DNA of 45,516 nt. It comes from an uncultured Acidimicrobiales bacterium (GTDB taxonomy: Bacteria; Actinomycetota; Acidimicrobiia; Acidimicrobiales; SHLQ01). A model generated the notes under the pieces. That model was not told where the DNA came from, made no database searches, and saw only the letters and a program-made list of their open reading frames with translations. Made by a program: the position numbers and the translations under genes. Positions 24,336 to 32,245 of the stretch are shown piece after piece. The stretch's first letter is position 1. Every line of letters starts with the position of its first letter. The DNA is taken from the NCBI GenBank assembly GCA_938023735.1, contig CALJDK010000103.1, positions 1 through 45,516 of the forward strand. The letters run 5' to 3'.

Positions 24336-26357
24336 CTATCGGCCGTGCAGCAGTTTGCGCTTGTTCTCGACGAAGTCGACGAGCACGTAGTCGCCGATGT
24401 TTTCGTTGGTGGTGAAGAAGGCACGGCCGCCGTTGATCTTGGAGATCTTCTCGATGAAGTTGGTGAGGTAGCTGGTGGCATCGAGCATGAACGTGTTGAT
24501 GCGAATGTCGTCTCGCGTGCACCGCATGACCTCCTTCATCGTGAGGTCGATGGTGAGCGGCGACGGTGGGTAGTTGAAGTACGGCGCGCCCGAGGGTGTG
24601 AGGTGCGCCGTGGGTTCGCCATCGGTGATCATGATGATCTGCTTGGTGCCGCTCTGGCGGGCCAGCATCTTGCGGGCCAACTGGAACCCATGCTGCATGT
24701 TGGTGCCGTAGTCGTAATCCCAAGACACCTCGGGAAGCTCTTCGGGCCTAATCTCGTGCGCCACCGCAGCGAAGGTAACGACACCCATAAAGTCGCGCGG
24801 GTATTGGGTGTTGATGAGGCTGTTGAGCGCCATCGCCACTTTCTTGGCCGGCAGGAAGTTGTCGCGCATCGGCATCGAGAGCGACAGGTCGAGCATGAGC
24901 ACGGTGCTTGACCGAACCGACCGTTCGGTGCGCTCGACCTCGAAGTCGTCGGGGGTGAGCCGCACCGGTGTGCCGCCGCCCGAGCGGGTTACCGCATTGC
25001 GAACCGTGCGCTCGATGTGCAGGTTGAACGGGTCGCCAAACTCGTAGGGCTTGGTGTCGTACGCTCGCTCGTGTCCGACACCGCTCTCTTCCATCGAGTG
25101 GCGACCAAGCTTGTCTGCAGTGAGCTTGCTGAAGAGGTCGCCTAGGGCGTTCTGACCGATTTTGCGGATGGCCTGCGCCGTGAGCTCGTAGCGTCCTTCT
25201 TTGCGTTGCAGGTAGCCGGCCTCTTCGAGCATCTTGGATATCTCGGCCATGCGTTCGAGGCTGTCGCCGGCGTCATCGCCCAACAGATCCCGGGCCCTAT
25301 CGATATCGACCTCGGCCAAGGCACCGGGGTTGCGGGCACCACGCAGCAGGTTTTCGAGCTGATCGAGATCGCCGAGCTCGCGAAACATCTCGGCGGCCGA
25401 TGCGAAGTCGAGCGGGTCGGCGCCGCCGAAGTCATAGGACTGGTCCCAGCCCATATCGGGGAACATGCCCCGAAGGTTCTCGCTGAGTTGGTCGGCCTGC
25501 CATTGCAGGTCCATATCTTCGAGCAGCGCGTCGCTGAGGTCTTGCATCTGCTGACGCTGCTCGGCCGACATCGAGTTCATCATCATCTGCATGGCTGCCA
25601 TTCGACGGGCCATGGCTTCAAGGAGTTCCTCGATGTTCTGCGGGTTCTCGGGGAAGAAGTCGCCGAACTTCTCCATAAACCCGTCGAAGTCGGTTTCTTC
25701 GCCCCGCTGATGCTTCTCGAGCATGTCGTTGAGCTCGGCCATCATGTCCTTCATGCGGGCCATGTCTTCGGGCGTCATGTTCTCGATCGCGCCGCTCATC
25801 TGGTCGACGTAGTTCTGCATGAGCTGCTCGCGCAACTTGTCGACCAGTTCATCAAATTGCTGCTGGGCGGCCTCCGACGTGAAGTCGTAGTTCTGCAGAC
25901 CCTTCATTTGTCCGCCCAGATCGGGAGGCAGCATGTCGAGTTCGATCTGGCCGTTCTGGGCCTTGTTGGCGGCGTCGGAGTCGTCGGTGGAGCCAGCCAA
26001 GTCGAGGAGTTCTTGCAGTGCTTCGCGTTCGGTGTCGAGCACTTCGCGTAGCTCTTGGGCAATGTCGTCGTAGATGCCGCCGAGGTTGTGGTTATCGAGC
26101 TGTTCTTGACGGCGCTCGCGGAGCTGCTCGAGCATCTCGCGCAAGCCTTGCATCTGGTCGCCGTCGGGCGTCTCGAAGCCGTCTTGCATCATCCGCCGGA
26201 TCGCGGCGTTGAGGTCGCCGTGGTACAGCAGATCGTCGGTCATCTCGGCGAACAGGTCGTCGGCTTTCAGCTCGAACCCAACCTGCGTGCCATCCCACTG
26301 CGAGTAGGTAAAGGCACCGGTTGGCTTACTTGCCCGAGCTCGACGACGACGAATAGC
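24336..26357 (-). CDS. Von Willebrand factor A domain protein
   Basis: 673 residues from the ATG at 26357; the frame is open further upstream but the extra part is unlike a coding N-terminus. The first about 430 residues are helical and rich in Met, Gln, Asp and Glu, with repeated coiled-coil segments (EMLEQLRERRQEQLD; MARMKDMMAELNDMLE; MARRMAAMQMMMNSM). The C-terminal VWA domain has MIDAS residues DLSLS (about 508-512) and ITDGEPTAHLTPSG. Actinobacterial relatives usually sit beside a magnesium-chelatase-like AAA+ ATPase, with which VWA proteins form a metal- or client-remodelling pair. No such ATPase is in the window. Function not known. Confidence 0.85.
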   Translation of the reverse strand, partial: AIRRRRARASKPTGAFTYSQWDGTQVGFELKADDLFAEMTDDLLYHGDLNAAIRRMMQDGFETPDGDQMQGLREMLEQLRERRQEQLDNHNLGGIYDDIAQELREVLDTEREALQELLDLAGSTDDSDAANKAQNGQIELDMLPPDLGGQMKGLQNYDFTSEAAQQQFDELVDKLREQLMQNYVDQMSGAIENMTPEDMARMKDMMAELNDMLEKHQRGEETDFDGFMEKFGDFFPENPQNIEELLEAMARRMAAMQMMMNSMSAEQRQQMQDLSDALLEDMDLQWQADQLSENLRGMFPDMGWDQSYDFGGADPLDFASAAEMFRELGDLDQLENLLRGARNPGALAEVDIDRARDLLGDDAGDSLERMAEISKMLEEAGYLQRKEGRYELTAQAIRKIGQNALGDLFSKLTADKLGRHSMEESGVGHERAYDTKPYEFGDPFNLHIERTVRNAVTRSGGGTPVRLTPDDFEVERTERSVRSSTVLMLDLSLSMPMRDNFLPAKKVAMALNSLINTQYPRDFMGVVTFAAVAHEIRPEELPEVSWDYDYGTNMQHGFQLARKMLARQSGTKQIIMITDGEPTAHLTPSGAPYFNYPPSPLTIDLTMKEVMRCTRDDIRINTFMLDATSYLTNFIEKISKINGGRAFFTTNENIGDYVLVDFVENKRKLLHGR

Positions 26358-26436
26358 CATATCGCGACCATAGCAACGCCACAACGATTCCCCAGAACGC
26401 ATCCACCACAACCATGCAAACAACGCCACGACAACG

Positions 26437-26500
26437 CCGGTGCCTCAACGCCGGTGCCTGGAACCAAACGGCCTGAAAGTGCCTGGCACCGAACGGGGGT
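26437..26500. repeat. Degenerate tandem array attached to hairpin copy B
   Basis: Repeated GGTGCCT/GTGCCTGG words at 26438, 26452 and 26478, spaced 14-26 bases, decaying away from the hairpin. It is the counterpart, in opposite orientation, of the 25-bp array at 14681-14798. The rest of the 26358-26656 gap holds short repeats at 26589-26618 and nothing else I can name. Confidence 0.7.
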
Positions 26501-26540
26501 AAAGGTACCTGGCACCGAAGTGGGGGTTTGGTGCCAGGTA
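26501..26540. repeat. Hairpin element, copy B (reverse complement of copy A)
   Basis: 13-bp perfect inverted repeat GGTACCTGGCACC (26504-26516) / GGTGCCAGGTACC (26530-26542) around a 13-nt spacer. The block 26501-26540 is exactly the reverse complement of 14655-14694. It lies between the PfkB stop and the VWA start, the same kind of place as copy A. Confidence 0.9.
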
Positions 26541-26588
26541 CCGGACGCTTTGCGTGGTCGGATCGTCACTTAGCGACTGGTTGACATT

Positions 26589-26618
26589 CGACTGATCGAC
26601 GTTCGACTGATCGACGTT
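26589..26618. repeat. 15-bp tandem duplication between VWA and PfkB genes
   Basis: CGACTGATCGACGTT twice in a row, with degenerate flanks on both sides (26581-26588 and 26619-26630). A second short duplication, GGGCGCTGGTTA, lies at 26631 and 26648 and overlaps the PfkB stop codon. Confidence 0.75.
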
Positions 26619-26656
26619 CGATTGCTTGACGGGCGCTGGTTACTGAAGGGCGCTGG

Positions 26657-27580
26657 TTAGAGGTCAGACCACGTTAGTTCGTGGCGGTATGGCGGGTTTG
26701 CTCCGGCTCGCGACACGGTTACTGCTGCGGCGTCGACCGCACGGTTGGCGATTGCGTGCCAGGTCGACGACGTGACCTCGGCAAGCTGCCCGGGCAGGAC
26801 TACATCGGCCTCGGCCAGCGACGAAAGCACCGCACCGACGATGGTGTCGCCGGCACCGACCGTGTCGACGACATCGACAACAGGAGTGGGGGCACTCGCC
26901 GCACCTGCGGGCGCAAGGATCGAGAGCCCGTCGCCGCCCTTGGTGAGGATGACCACCTTGACACCAGCGGCCAGTAGAGCTTCAGCGGACGCCTCGGGAG
27001 ACCGGTGGGGCCAGATCCACGACAGGTCTTCATCGGACCCCTTGTAGATCGACACGTGGGGCAACCACCGCTCGTGGAAATGAAGCCACTGGTCGCGATC
27101 GTCAATGATCTGCGGCCGAACGTTGGGATCGAGCGAGACCAGCCCCGTGTGAGCCTCGGCTGCCGTGGCGAGGGTTTCGGCGGTTTGGCCCCGAAACATC
27201 CCAAGCGTGCCGCCATGGAGCATGTGAGGGCCCTCGGCAAGCGCTGAGAAGTCGAGCGACTGGTACTGCGTGTCGGCGGTGTCCTCGCCCTCAAAACGGA
27301 AACGCAACTCAGGCACATGTTCGACAATGGCTCGCGCTGTAGGCGCATCGCTTCGAGTAGCCAGCACAAGATCGACGGCGTTGGCTTCGAGGTGCGCCCA
27401 GATCTGCTCACCGAACTCGTCGGTCGACACACACCCGGCAAACACACCCCATGACCCAAGACGGGTTGCGGCGATTGCAACATTCATCGGTCCACCGCCG
27501 GGAACCGGGTCGGGTACGAAGTCGACGAGTGCCTCGCCGGCGCTCACAATGGCGGTTCGGTTCTCGTTCATGGCAACCAT
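26657..27580 (-). CDS. PfkB-family sugar kinase (fructokinase-like)
   Basis: 307 residues; an ATG at 27571 is an alternative start. The family motifs are GEALVDFVPDPVPGGGPMNVAIAATRLG (15-43) and DTVGAGDTIVGAVLSSL near 240-256, whose Asp is the catalytic base. It phosphorylates a sugar, most likely fructose or a related ketose, with ATP. It lies downstream of a sugar ABC transporter on the same strand, 118 bases after the ATPase gene, so it probably handles the imported compound. The gap contains an 11-bp inverted repeat. Confidence 0.87.
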   Translation of the reverse strand: MVAMNENRTAIVSAGEALVDFVPDPVPGGGPMNVAIAATRLGSWGVFAGCVSTDEFGEQIWAHLEANAVDLVLATRSDAPTARAIVEHVPELRFRFEGEDTADTQYQSLDFSALAEGPHMLHGGTLGMFRGQTAETLATAAEAHTGLVSLDPNVRPQIIDDRDQWLHFHERWLPHVSIYKGSDEDLSWIWPHRSPEASAEALLAAGVKVVILTKGGDGLSILAPAGAASAPTPVVDVVDTVGAGDTIVGAVLSSLAEADVVLPGQLAEVTSSTWHAIANRAVDAAAVTVSRAGANPPYRHELTWSDL

Positions 27581-27629
27581 TCTGCTTGCTCAGCCTCTTC
27601 TTCTGCTGAGCATCGAGGCAAACCAGACC

Positions 27630-27691
27630 GGTGCCCCTGGATCGCTCCCACACCTGGAGGGGTGGAGGTTTGGAAGTCTTCCAGGGGCACC
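27630..27691. terminator. Inverted repeat between ABC operon and PfkB gene
   Basis: GGTGCCCCTGG (27630-27640) and CCAGGGGCACC (27681-27691) form an 11-bp perfect stem around a 40-nt insert that has further weak pairing. It lies just after the ATPase stop, so it may end or reduce transcription into the kinase gene. No T-run. Confidence 0.45.
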
Positions 27692-27698
27692 AGCGGAA

Positions 27699-28778
27699 CT
27701 AGTCGCCGACTCGCTCGCCGTCGGCGCCAAAGAGATGAGTGGGTCCGGTGAAGGCGACGCTCACCTGATCGCCACGCTGGGTCGAGGTTTCGCCTTCATC
27801 ACGTACCACCAGGGTGAGATCGTCGCCTTGATGTTTGGTGCGAACATGCACGAAGGCTTCGGAGCCAAGCTCTTCAACGACCGTGACCTCACCAGCGATG
27901 CTGTCGGGGGTTCCGTCGGTCACCAACGACAGGTGTTCGGGCCGGACGCCGACGCTTACCGTGCCGCTCTGGTTTGCGACGTTCACCGAGTCGTCAAAGG
28001 GCACGGTGCCACCGGCGATCGCGATTCCGTTCGTCGCGTCGACGTCGACGAGATTCATGGCGGGAGACCCGATGAATCCGGCCACGAACCGGTTCTCAGG
28101 TTTGCTGTACAGGTCGCGAGGACGCGCAACCTGCTGAAGAACGCCATGGTCAAGCACCGCTACCCGGTGACCCATGGTCATAGCCTCAACCTGGTCGTGA
28201 GTGACATAGACGGTGGTGACGCCAAGACGGGCCTGGAGGTCGGCGAGCTCGGTGCGGGTTTGGACACGGAGCTTGGCGTCGAGGTTCGACAACGGCTCGT
28301 CCATGAGGAACACCTGAGGGCTTCGCACGATGGCACGACCCATGGCCACGCGCTGGCGCTGACCACCCGAAAGGTTCTTTGGCTTGCGATCGAGGTAGGG
28401 CTCAAGGTCGAGGATTCGTGCCGCTTCCTCGACTCGCTTGCGGCGTTCATCTTTGGGAATGCCTTGCTGCTTGAGTGCGAAACCCATGTTCGCGGCGACG
28501 CTCATCTGGGGGTAGAGCGCGTAGTTCTGGAACACCATCGCGATGTCACGATCCTGCGGCGGAGCAAGCGTGACGTCTTTGTCGTTGATGAAGACGCTGC
28601 CCTTGTCGATGAACTCGAGCCCGGCCAACATGCGCAGGGCCGTTGACTTTCCCGAACCCGACGGACCCACCAGTACCAAGAGTTCGCCGTCGGCGATATC
28701 GAGGTTCAGTTCGTTGACCGCCGGGACCTCGGTCCCGGGATAGATCCGCGAAGCGGCGTCGAAGCGCACCTCAGCCAT
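27699..28778 (-). CDS. ABC transporter ATP-binding protein, MalK/UgpC type
   Basis: 359 residues. Walker A GPSGSGKST (about 38-46), Q-loop VFQNYALYPQM, signature LSGGQRQR, Walker B VFLMDEPLSNLD and the switch His in YVTHDQVEAMT are all present. The C-terminal about 120 residues are the TOBE/regulatory domain of the CUT1 sugar-importer ATPases (ends with VGVRPEHLSL and further beta strands). It energises the two permeases encoded upstream. It starts 12 bases after the permease stop. Confidence 0.95.
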   Translation of the reverse strand: MAEVRFDAASRIYPGTEVPAVNELNLDIADGELLVLVGPSGSGKSTALRMLAGLEFIDKGSVFINDKDVTLAPPQDRDIAMVFQNYALYPQMSVAANMGFALKQQGIPKDERRKRVEEAARILDLEPYLDRKPKNLSGGQRQRVAMGRAIVRSPQVFLMDEPLSNLDAKLRVQTRTELADLQARLGVTTVYVTHDQVEAMTMGHRVAVLDHGVLQQVARPRDLYSKPENRFVAGFIGSPAMNLVDVDATNGIAIAGGTVPFDDSVNVANQSGTVSVGVRPEHLSLVTDGTPDSIAGEVTVVEELGSEAFVHVRTKHQGDDLTLVVRDEGETSTQRGDQVSVAFTGPTHLFGADGERVGD

Positions 28779-28790
28779 TCGAGTTCTCCT

Positions 28791-29648
28791 TCATTTGATT
28801 GCGCCCATGGCAAGGCCACGGATCATGCGCTTCTGGGCCATCCAACCGGCAATAATTACCGGCAGGGTGGCCAAGGTGGAAGCGGCTGAGAGCTTTGCAA
28901 GAAAGTTGCCGCGGGTGCTGACGTTTCCGGTGACCCAGATCGGCACGGTGGAACCCTCGATCGGGTTTAGCTGCACCGCAAGAAAGAACTCGTTCCAAGC
29001 GAAGATCACACACAAGAGGGCGGTTGCGGCCAGGCCAGGAGCAACGATCGGCAGGATTACCGAAGAGATTTGGCCCCACAGCTTGGCGCCGTCGATCTGC
29101 GCGGCCTCAATGAGTTCTTTGGGCACTTCGGAAAAGAACGACCGCAACATCCAGATGGCGAGCGGGAGGTTCATGGCCGTGTACAAGATGATGAGCACAA
29201 GGCGCGTGTTGAGAAGGTCAAGCTCGCGAGCGATGATCCACAACGGCAGGATCGCCGCAACGATGGGCAGAAATTTCGTTGAGATGAAGAAGAACAGAAC
29301 GTCCTTCCATTTGCTGACCGGCTTGATCGACAACGCGTAGGCGGCGGGAACCGCCAGCACCATCACAAAGAACGTGGAGATCACCACGGCCCAGAATGAG
29401 TTGGAAAAAGCTTCGCCGGCGCTGAGGAGTCCGGTGGTGTCACCGGTGACCTCGGAGAACTGCTCGGTCGTTGGTTCAAAGAAGAGCTTTGGTGGCCCGT
29501 TGGCATCGGCCTCGGTCTTGAACCCGCTCAATGCCATCCAAAAGACAGGAAAGAAGAACAAGAAACCAACGAACCAAGCGAGCACGCTGAGTAGGTAGCC
29601 CCCGATGGTTCGTTTTCCGACGACGGGTCCGGCGTTATTGTTACTCAT
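28791..29648 (-). CDS. ABC sugar permease, MalG type
   Basis: 285 residues, about six transmembrane helices. The EAA loop for contact with the ATPase is EAAQIDGAKLWGQISSVILPIV (about 180-201). Helix positions and length match CUT1 MalG-type permeases. Its ATG overlaps the stop of the upstream permease gene as ATGA, so the two are translated together. Confidence 0.93.
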   Translation of the reverse strand: MSNNNAGPVVGKRTIGGYLLSVLAWFVGFLFFFPVFWMALSGFKTEADANGPPKLFFEPTTEQFSEVTGDTTGLLSAGEAFSNSFWAVVISTFFVMVLAVPAAYALSIKPVSKWKDVLFFFISTKFLPIVAAILPLWIIARELDLLNTRLVLIILYTAMNLPLAIWMLRSFFSEVPKELIEAAQIDGAKLWGQISSVILPIVAPGLAATALLCVIFAWNEFFLAVQLNPIEGSTVPIWVTGNVSTRGNFLAKLSAASTLATLPVIIAGWMAQKRMIRGLAMGAIK

Positions 29649-30571
29649 GCCGCTTCCTCTCCTTCGAGCAGGCCAGATAGGACGCGAAGACCGAACGTGG
29701 CGAGGATGATGGTGGCAACCACGACCACAATCGAGAATGCCGATGCGCTACCGAAACGCCAGCCACCGCCGATCGATCGCTGGTTTACAAAGAGCGGCAC
29801 GTTGGTGGATCCGGGGCCACCGCCGGTCATAACAACGATGTGGTCGAAAACCTGGATGAGGTAGATCGATCCGAGAAGCACGCCGAGCTCGATGTAGGGC
29901 CGAAGGTGGGGCAGGGTGATCTGGAAGAACGTGGCTCGCGGCGACGCACCGTCGACCTTTGCCGCCTCGATCACCGATGAAGATTGCCCCTGCAACCCGG
30001 CAAGGATGATGAGCATCATGAAAGGCGTCCACTGCCAGACGAGCACGCCAACGATGGACCAGCGCGGGAACTTGCTGGCGAACTCGATGGATTCGACACC
30101 CACCTGGTTGAGAACCCAGTTGAGCACGCCAAACGCTGCGCTGAACATCTGGTTTTTCCAGACGAGTCCGGCAACCACGGGCATAACGAGAAACGGCGTG
30201 ATGATGAGGGTCCGAACGAACCCCTGGCCGAAGAACTTGCGGTCGAGCAGCAACGCCACCCCCGTGCCGAGAATGACTGACAAGACCACTGACGTAAGAG
30301 TCATGATCACGCTGGTCATCGCCGCCTGACGGAAGAACATATTGGTGAAGGCATCGGTGTAGTTCTCGATGCCAATCCACTCGCGTGGCGATGGTGGGGT
30401 AACCGTCCACTTTGTGAAGCTGTAGTACAGGCTCATTAAGAACGGAACCTGGGTTACAACGATGGTGAACAGCAGAGCAGGCAGCAGCGGCAGTCGCCGG
30501 CGTCGCGCTTCCTTCTTCTGGAGCGCCTTTACTTGTTCTTCACGAGTTGAGTTGCTCGTTACCGCAGCCAC
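29645..30571 (-). CDS. ABC sugar permease, MalF type
   Basis: 308 residues from a GTG at 30571, which is preceded by GGGGGGAG 8 bases upstream; the open frame reaches further but the upstream part lacks a ribosome binding site. Six transmembrane helices and the EAA loop EAAKVDGASPRATFFQITLPHLRP are visible. N-terminal basic stretch KKEARRRR. The MalF-type partner of the next permease. Between it and the binding-protein gene lies a strong hairpin (30669-30713). Confidence 0.92.
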   Translation of the reverse strand: MAAVTSNSTREEQVKALQKKEARRRRLPLLPALLFTIVVTQVPFLMSLYYSFTKWTVTPPSPREWIGIENYTDAFTNMFFRQAAMTSVIMTLTSVVLSVILGTGVALLLDRKFFGQGFVRTLIITPFLVMPVVAGLVWKNQMFSAAFGVLNWVLNQVGVESIEFASKFPRWSIVGVLVWQWTPFMMLIILAGLQGQSSSVIEAAKVDGASPRATFFQITLPHLRPYIELGVLLGSIYLIQVFDHIVVMTGGGPGSTNVPLFVNQRSIGGGWRFGSASAFSIVVVVATIILATFGLRVLSGLLEGEEAA

Positions 30572-30668
30572 GTAGTTGTCTCTCCCCCCCCTGGTCGTCG
30601 CTTTCGGAAGCTTCCCGCGCCGTCTCGACAAAATGGCCGAGTCGGCAAAGAGCCGCTTTCGAAAACTT

Positions 30669-30713
30669 CGGCCCGACTTCAACCGGAACGCTAGTTCCGT
30701 CGAAGCCGGGCCG
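30669..30713 (-). terminator. Long hairpin between binding-protein and permease genes
   Basis: CGGCCCG...CGGGCCG (outer 7 bp) with CTTC/GAAG and GGAAC/GTTCC inner stems closing a 4-nt loop. It lies 23 bases after the binding-protein stop and is followed on the minus strand by AAGTTTTCG. Such a partial terminator or 3' stabiliser usually makes the binding protein more abundant than the permeases. Confidence 0.6.
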
Positions 30714-30735
30714 ATAGTTTCGTACTACTTAGGTG

Positions 30736-32127
30736 TTAGCCGTTGTATTCTGAAGCGATTGCGTGGCAGGCCGCAATGGCGTCGTCCACGCTGATCGAGC
30801 CAGCGATTGCAGCCGAGAACTGCTCGGTGCAACGGTTACCGGTGTCCTGGAACTCAGGAACGCCGACGTACTGAACGCCTGGAAGACCGGGCCGCGGCGT
30901 GGTGCCGGGGTTGTCGATCGGTGCGGCGAGCATGGCGTCGAGGGTGCGCTGAGCGAAGGCTGAAGCGGCATCCTGGTACTCAGCACGCTCGTAGAGCGAC
31001 TGACGGGTACCCGGAGGTACTGCACGCCATCCGTCAAGCTCGGCAATGAGCTCGTGGTACTCGGCGTTGGTTGCCCAGTCGATGAACTCGAAAGCGGCTT
31101 CGGGATCAGCAGCGGTTGCGGGGATTGCGAGGGTCCATGCCCAGAGCCAACCCGAACCAGCGGTCTCAACGGTAGGAGCAAGAGCGAACGCAGTGTTTTC
31201 AACTACATCCTCAGGGAAGAGGCTGGCGGCCACGGTGGCGTCGTACCACATAGCAACCTTGCCCTCTTCGTAAAGGGTCTTGCACTCGTTGAAGCTGGAG
31301 TTAGCAGCATCGTCTTCGCCAGCGTCGTTGAGAAGGTCTACGTAGAACTGAAGAGCTTCCTTGAACTCAGGCTGATCGACCTGCGAGGTTCCGATGGAGC
31401 CGTCGTCGTTTGCCGACCACCAGGTACCACCGAAGGTGTTGAGTACGGTGGTGAAGGCAGCGCCGAGGTCGCCCCAGCCTGGCTTTCCACGAAGGCAGAT
31501 GCCGGCCATCTCATCGGAGTCGATCTCGCGAGCGATTGCCGCGACCTCTTCCCAGGTGGGGGCGTCTGGCATGTTGTCGATGATGTCCGAGCGGTACATG
31601 ACGAACGAGGACTCGGCGTAGAACGGCGACGAGTAAAGCTCGCCGTCGACCGAAAGACCACCACGAACGGCGGGGATCAGGTCATCGATGTCGTAGGTCG
31701 ACGATGCAGAGGCAAGGTCGTTCAGCGGCGTGAGCCAGCCGTTCGCACCGAACTGCGGCGTCTCGTACATACCGATCATTACGACGTCGAACTGCTCACC
31801 CTCGGCGGCAACGTCACGAGTGGTTACCTCGCGAAGCGTTCCTTCGTCGAGAATGGTGAACTCGACCTCGATGCCGGAGTCAGGAGTGAAGTGCTCCGGA
31901 GCAAGCTCGGCCATGCGCTCAACGTTGCCGTTGGCAACGGCGGCGACACGAATGGTCTTGGTCTCGCCGTCGTCTTCCATGGCTTCTTCATCTTCCATCG
32001 CCTCGGTGGTGGCCGGCGCGTCGTCCTCACCACCCCCGGAAGCAACGGGATCGTCGCTACCGCACGCAGCAGCAAGAAGCATGAACGCCAGCGCAAGCGC
32101 CAGCTTCCTCACAATTTTCGTTGACAT
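30736..32127 (-). CDS. ABC sugar-binding lipoprotein
   Basis: 463 residues from an ATG with GGAGGGG 6 bases upstream. The signal peptide ends in lipobox LAAAC (C22). After a Glu/Asp-rich linker, the fold begins at KTIRVAAVANGNVERM. Features typical of CUT1 binding proteins are FDVVMIGMYETPQFGANGWLTPL, YRSDIIDNMPDAPTWEEVAAIA, and EGKVAMWYDATVAASLF. Sequence style is nearest to polyol and sugar-alcohol binders, but this is a guess. It is the first gene of the transporter operon; the region upstream contains a 17-bp palindrome. Confidence 0.9.
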   Translation of the reverse strand: MSTKIVRKLALALAFMLLAAACGSDDPVASGGGEDDAPATTEAMEDEEAMEDDGETKTIRVAAVANGNVERMAELAPEHFTPDSGIEVEFTILDEGTLREVTTRDVAAEGEQFDVVMIGMYETPQFGANGWLTPLNDLASASSTYDIDDLIPAVRGGLSVDGELYSSPFYAESSFVMYRSDIIDNMPDAPTWEEVAAIAREIDSDEMAGICLRGKPGWGDLGAAFTTVLNTFGGTWWSANDDGSIGTSQVDQPEFKEALQFYVDLLNDAGEDDAANSSFNECKTLYEEGKVAMWYDATVAASLFPEDVVENTAFALAPTVETAGSGWLWAWTLAIPATAADPEAAFEFIDWATNAEYHELIAELDGWRAVPPGTRQSLYERAEYQDAASAFAQRTLDAMLAAPIDNPGTTPRPGLPGVQYVGVPEFQDTGNRCTEQFSAAIAGSISVDDAIAACHAIASEYNG

Positions 32128-32226
32128 TGGATTCCCCTCCGCACGACCGAGGCCGTGTCCGTATGTGTATCGATTCTTATGGGCCATGGCGCATTCTTAT
32201 CTGCGCGAGCGGCCGTATGCTAACTA

Positions 32227-32243
32227 GGTTGCAATTTGCAACC
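32227..32243. promoter_or_regulatory. 17-bp perfect palindrome upstream of the sugar ABC operon
   Basis: GGTTGCAATTTGCAACC, perfect around a central T, 100 bases before the binding-protein start and 3 bases after the Rieske stop. Likely operator for a sugar-responsive repressor; no regulator is beside it. The sequence ATAAGAAT also occurs twice within 32169-32207 on the minus strand, 12 bases apart, in the same promoter region. Confidence 0.5.
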
Positions 32244-32245
32244 GA

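Noticed and set aside
26661-26671. AGGTCAGACCA, one base away from the catabolic operator core
   Set aside because: It overlaps the end of the PfkB gene, not a promoter, and has no palindromic completion, so it is probably chance.
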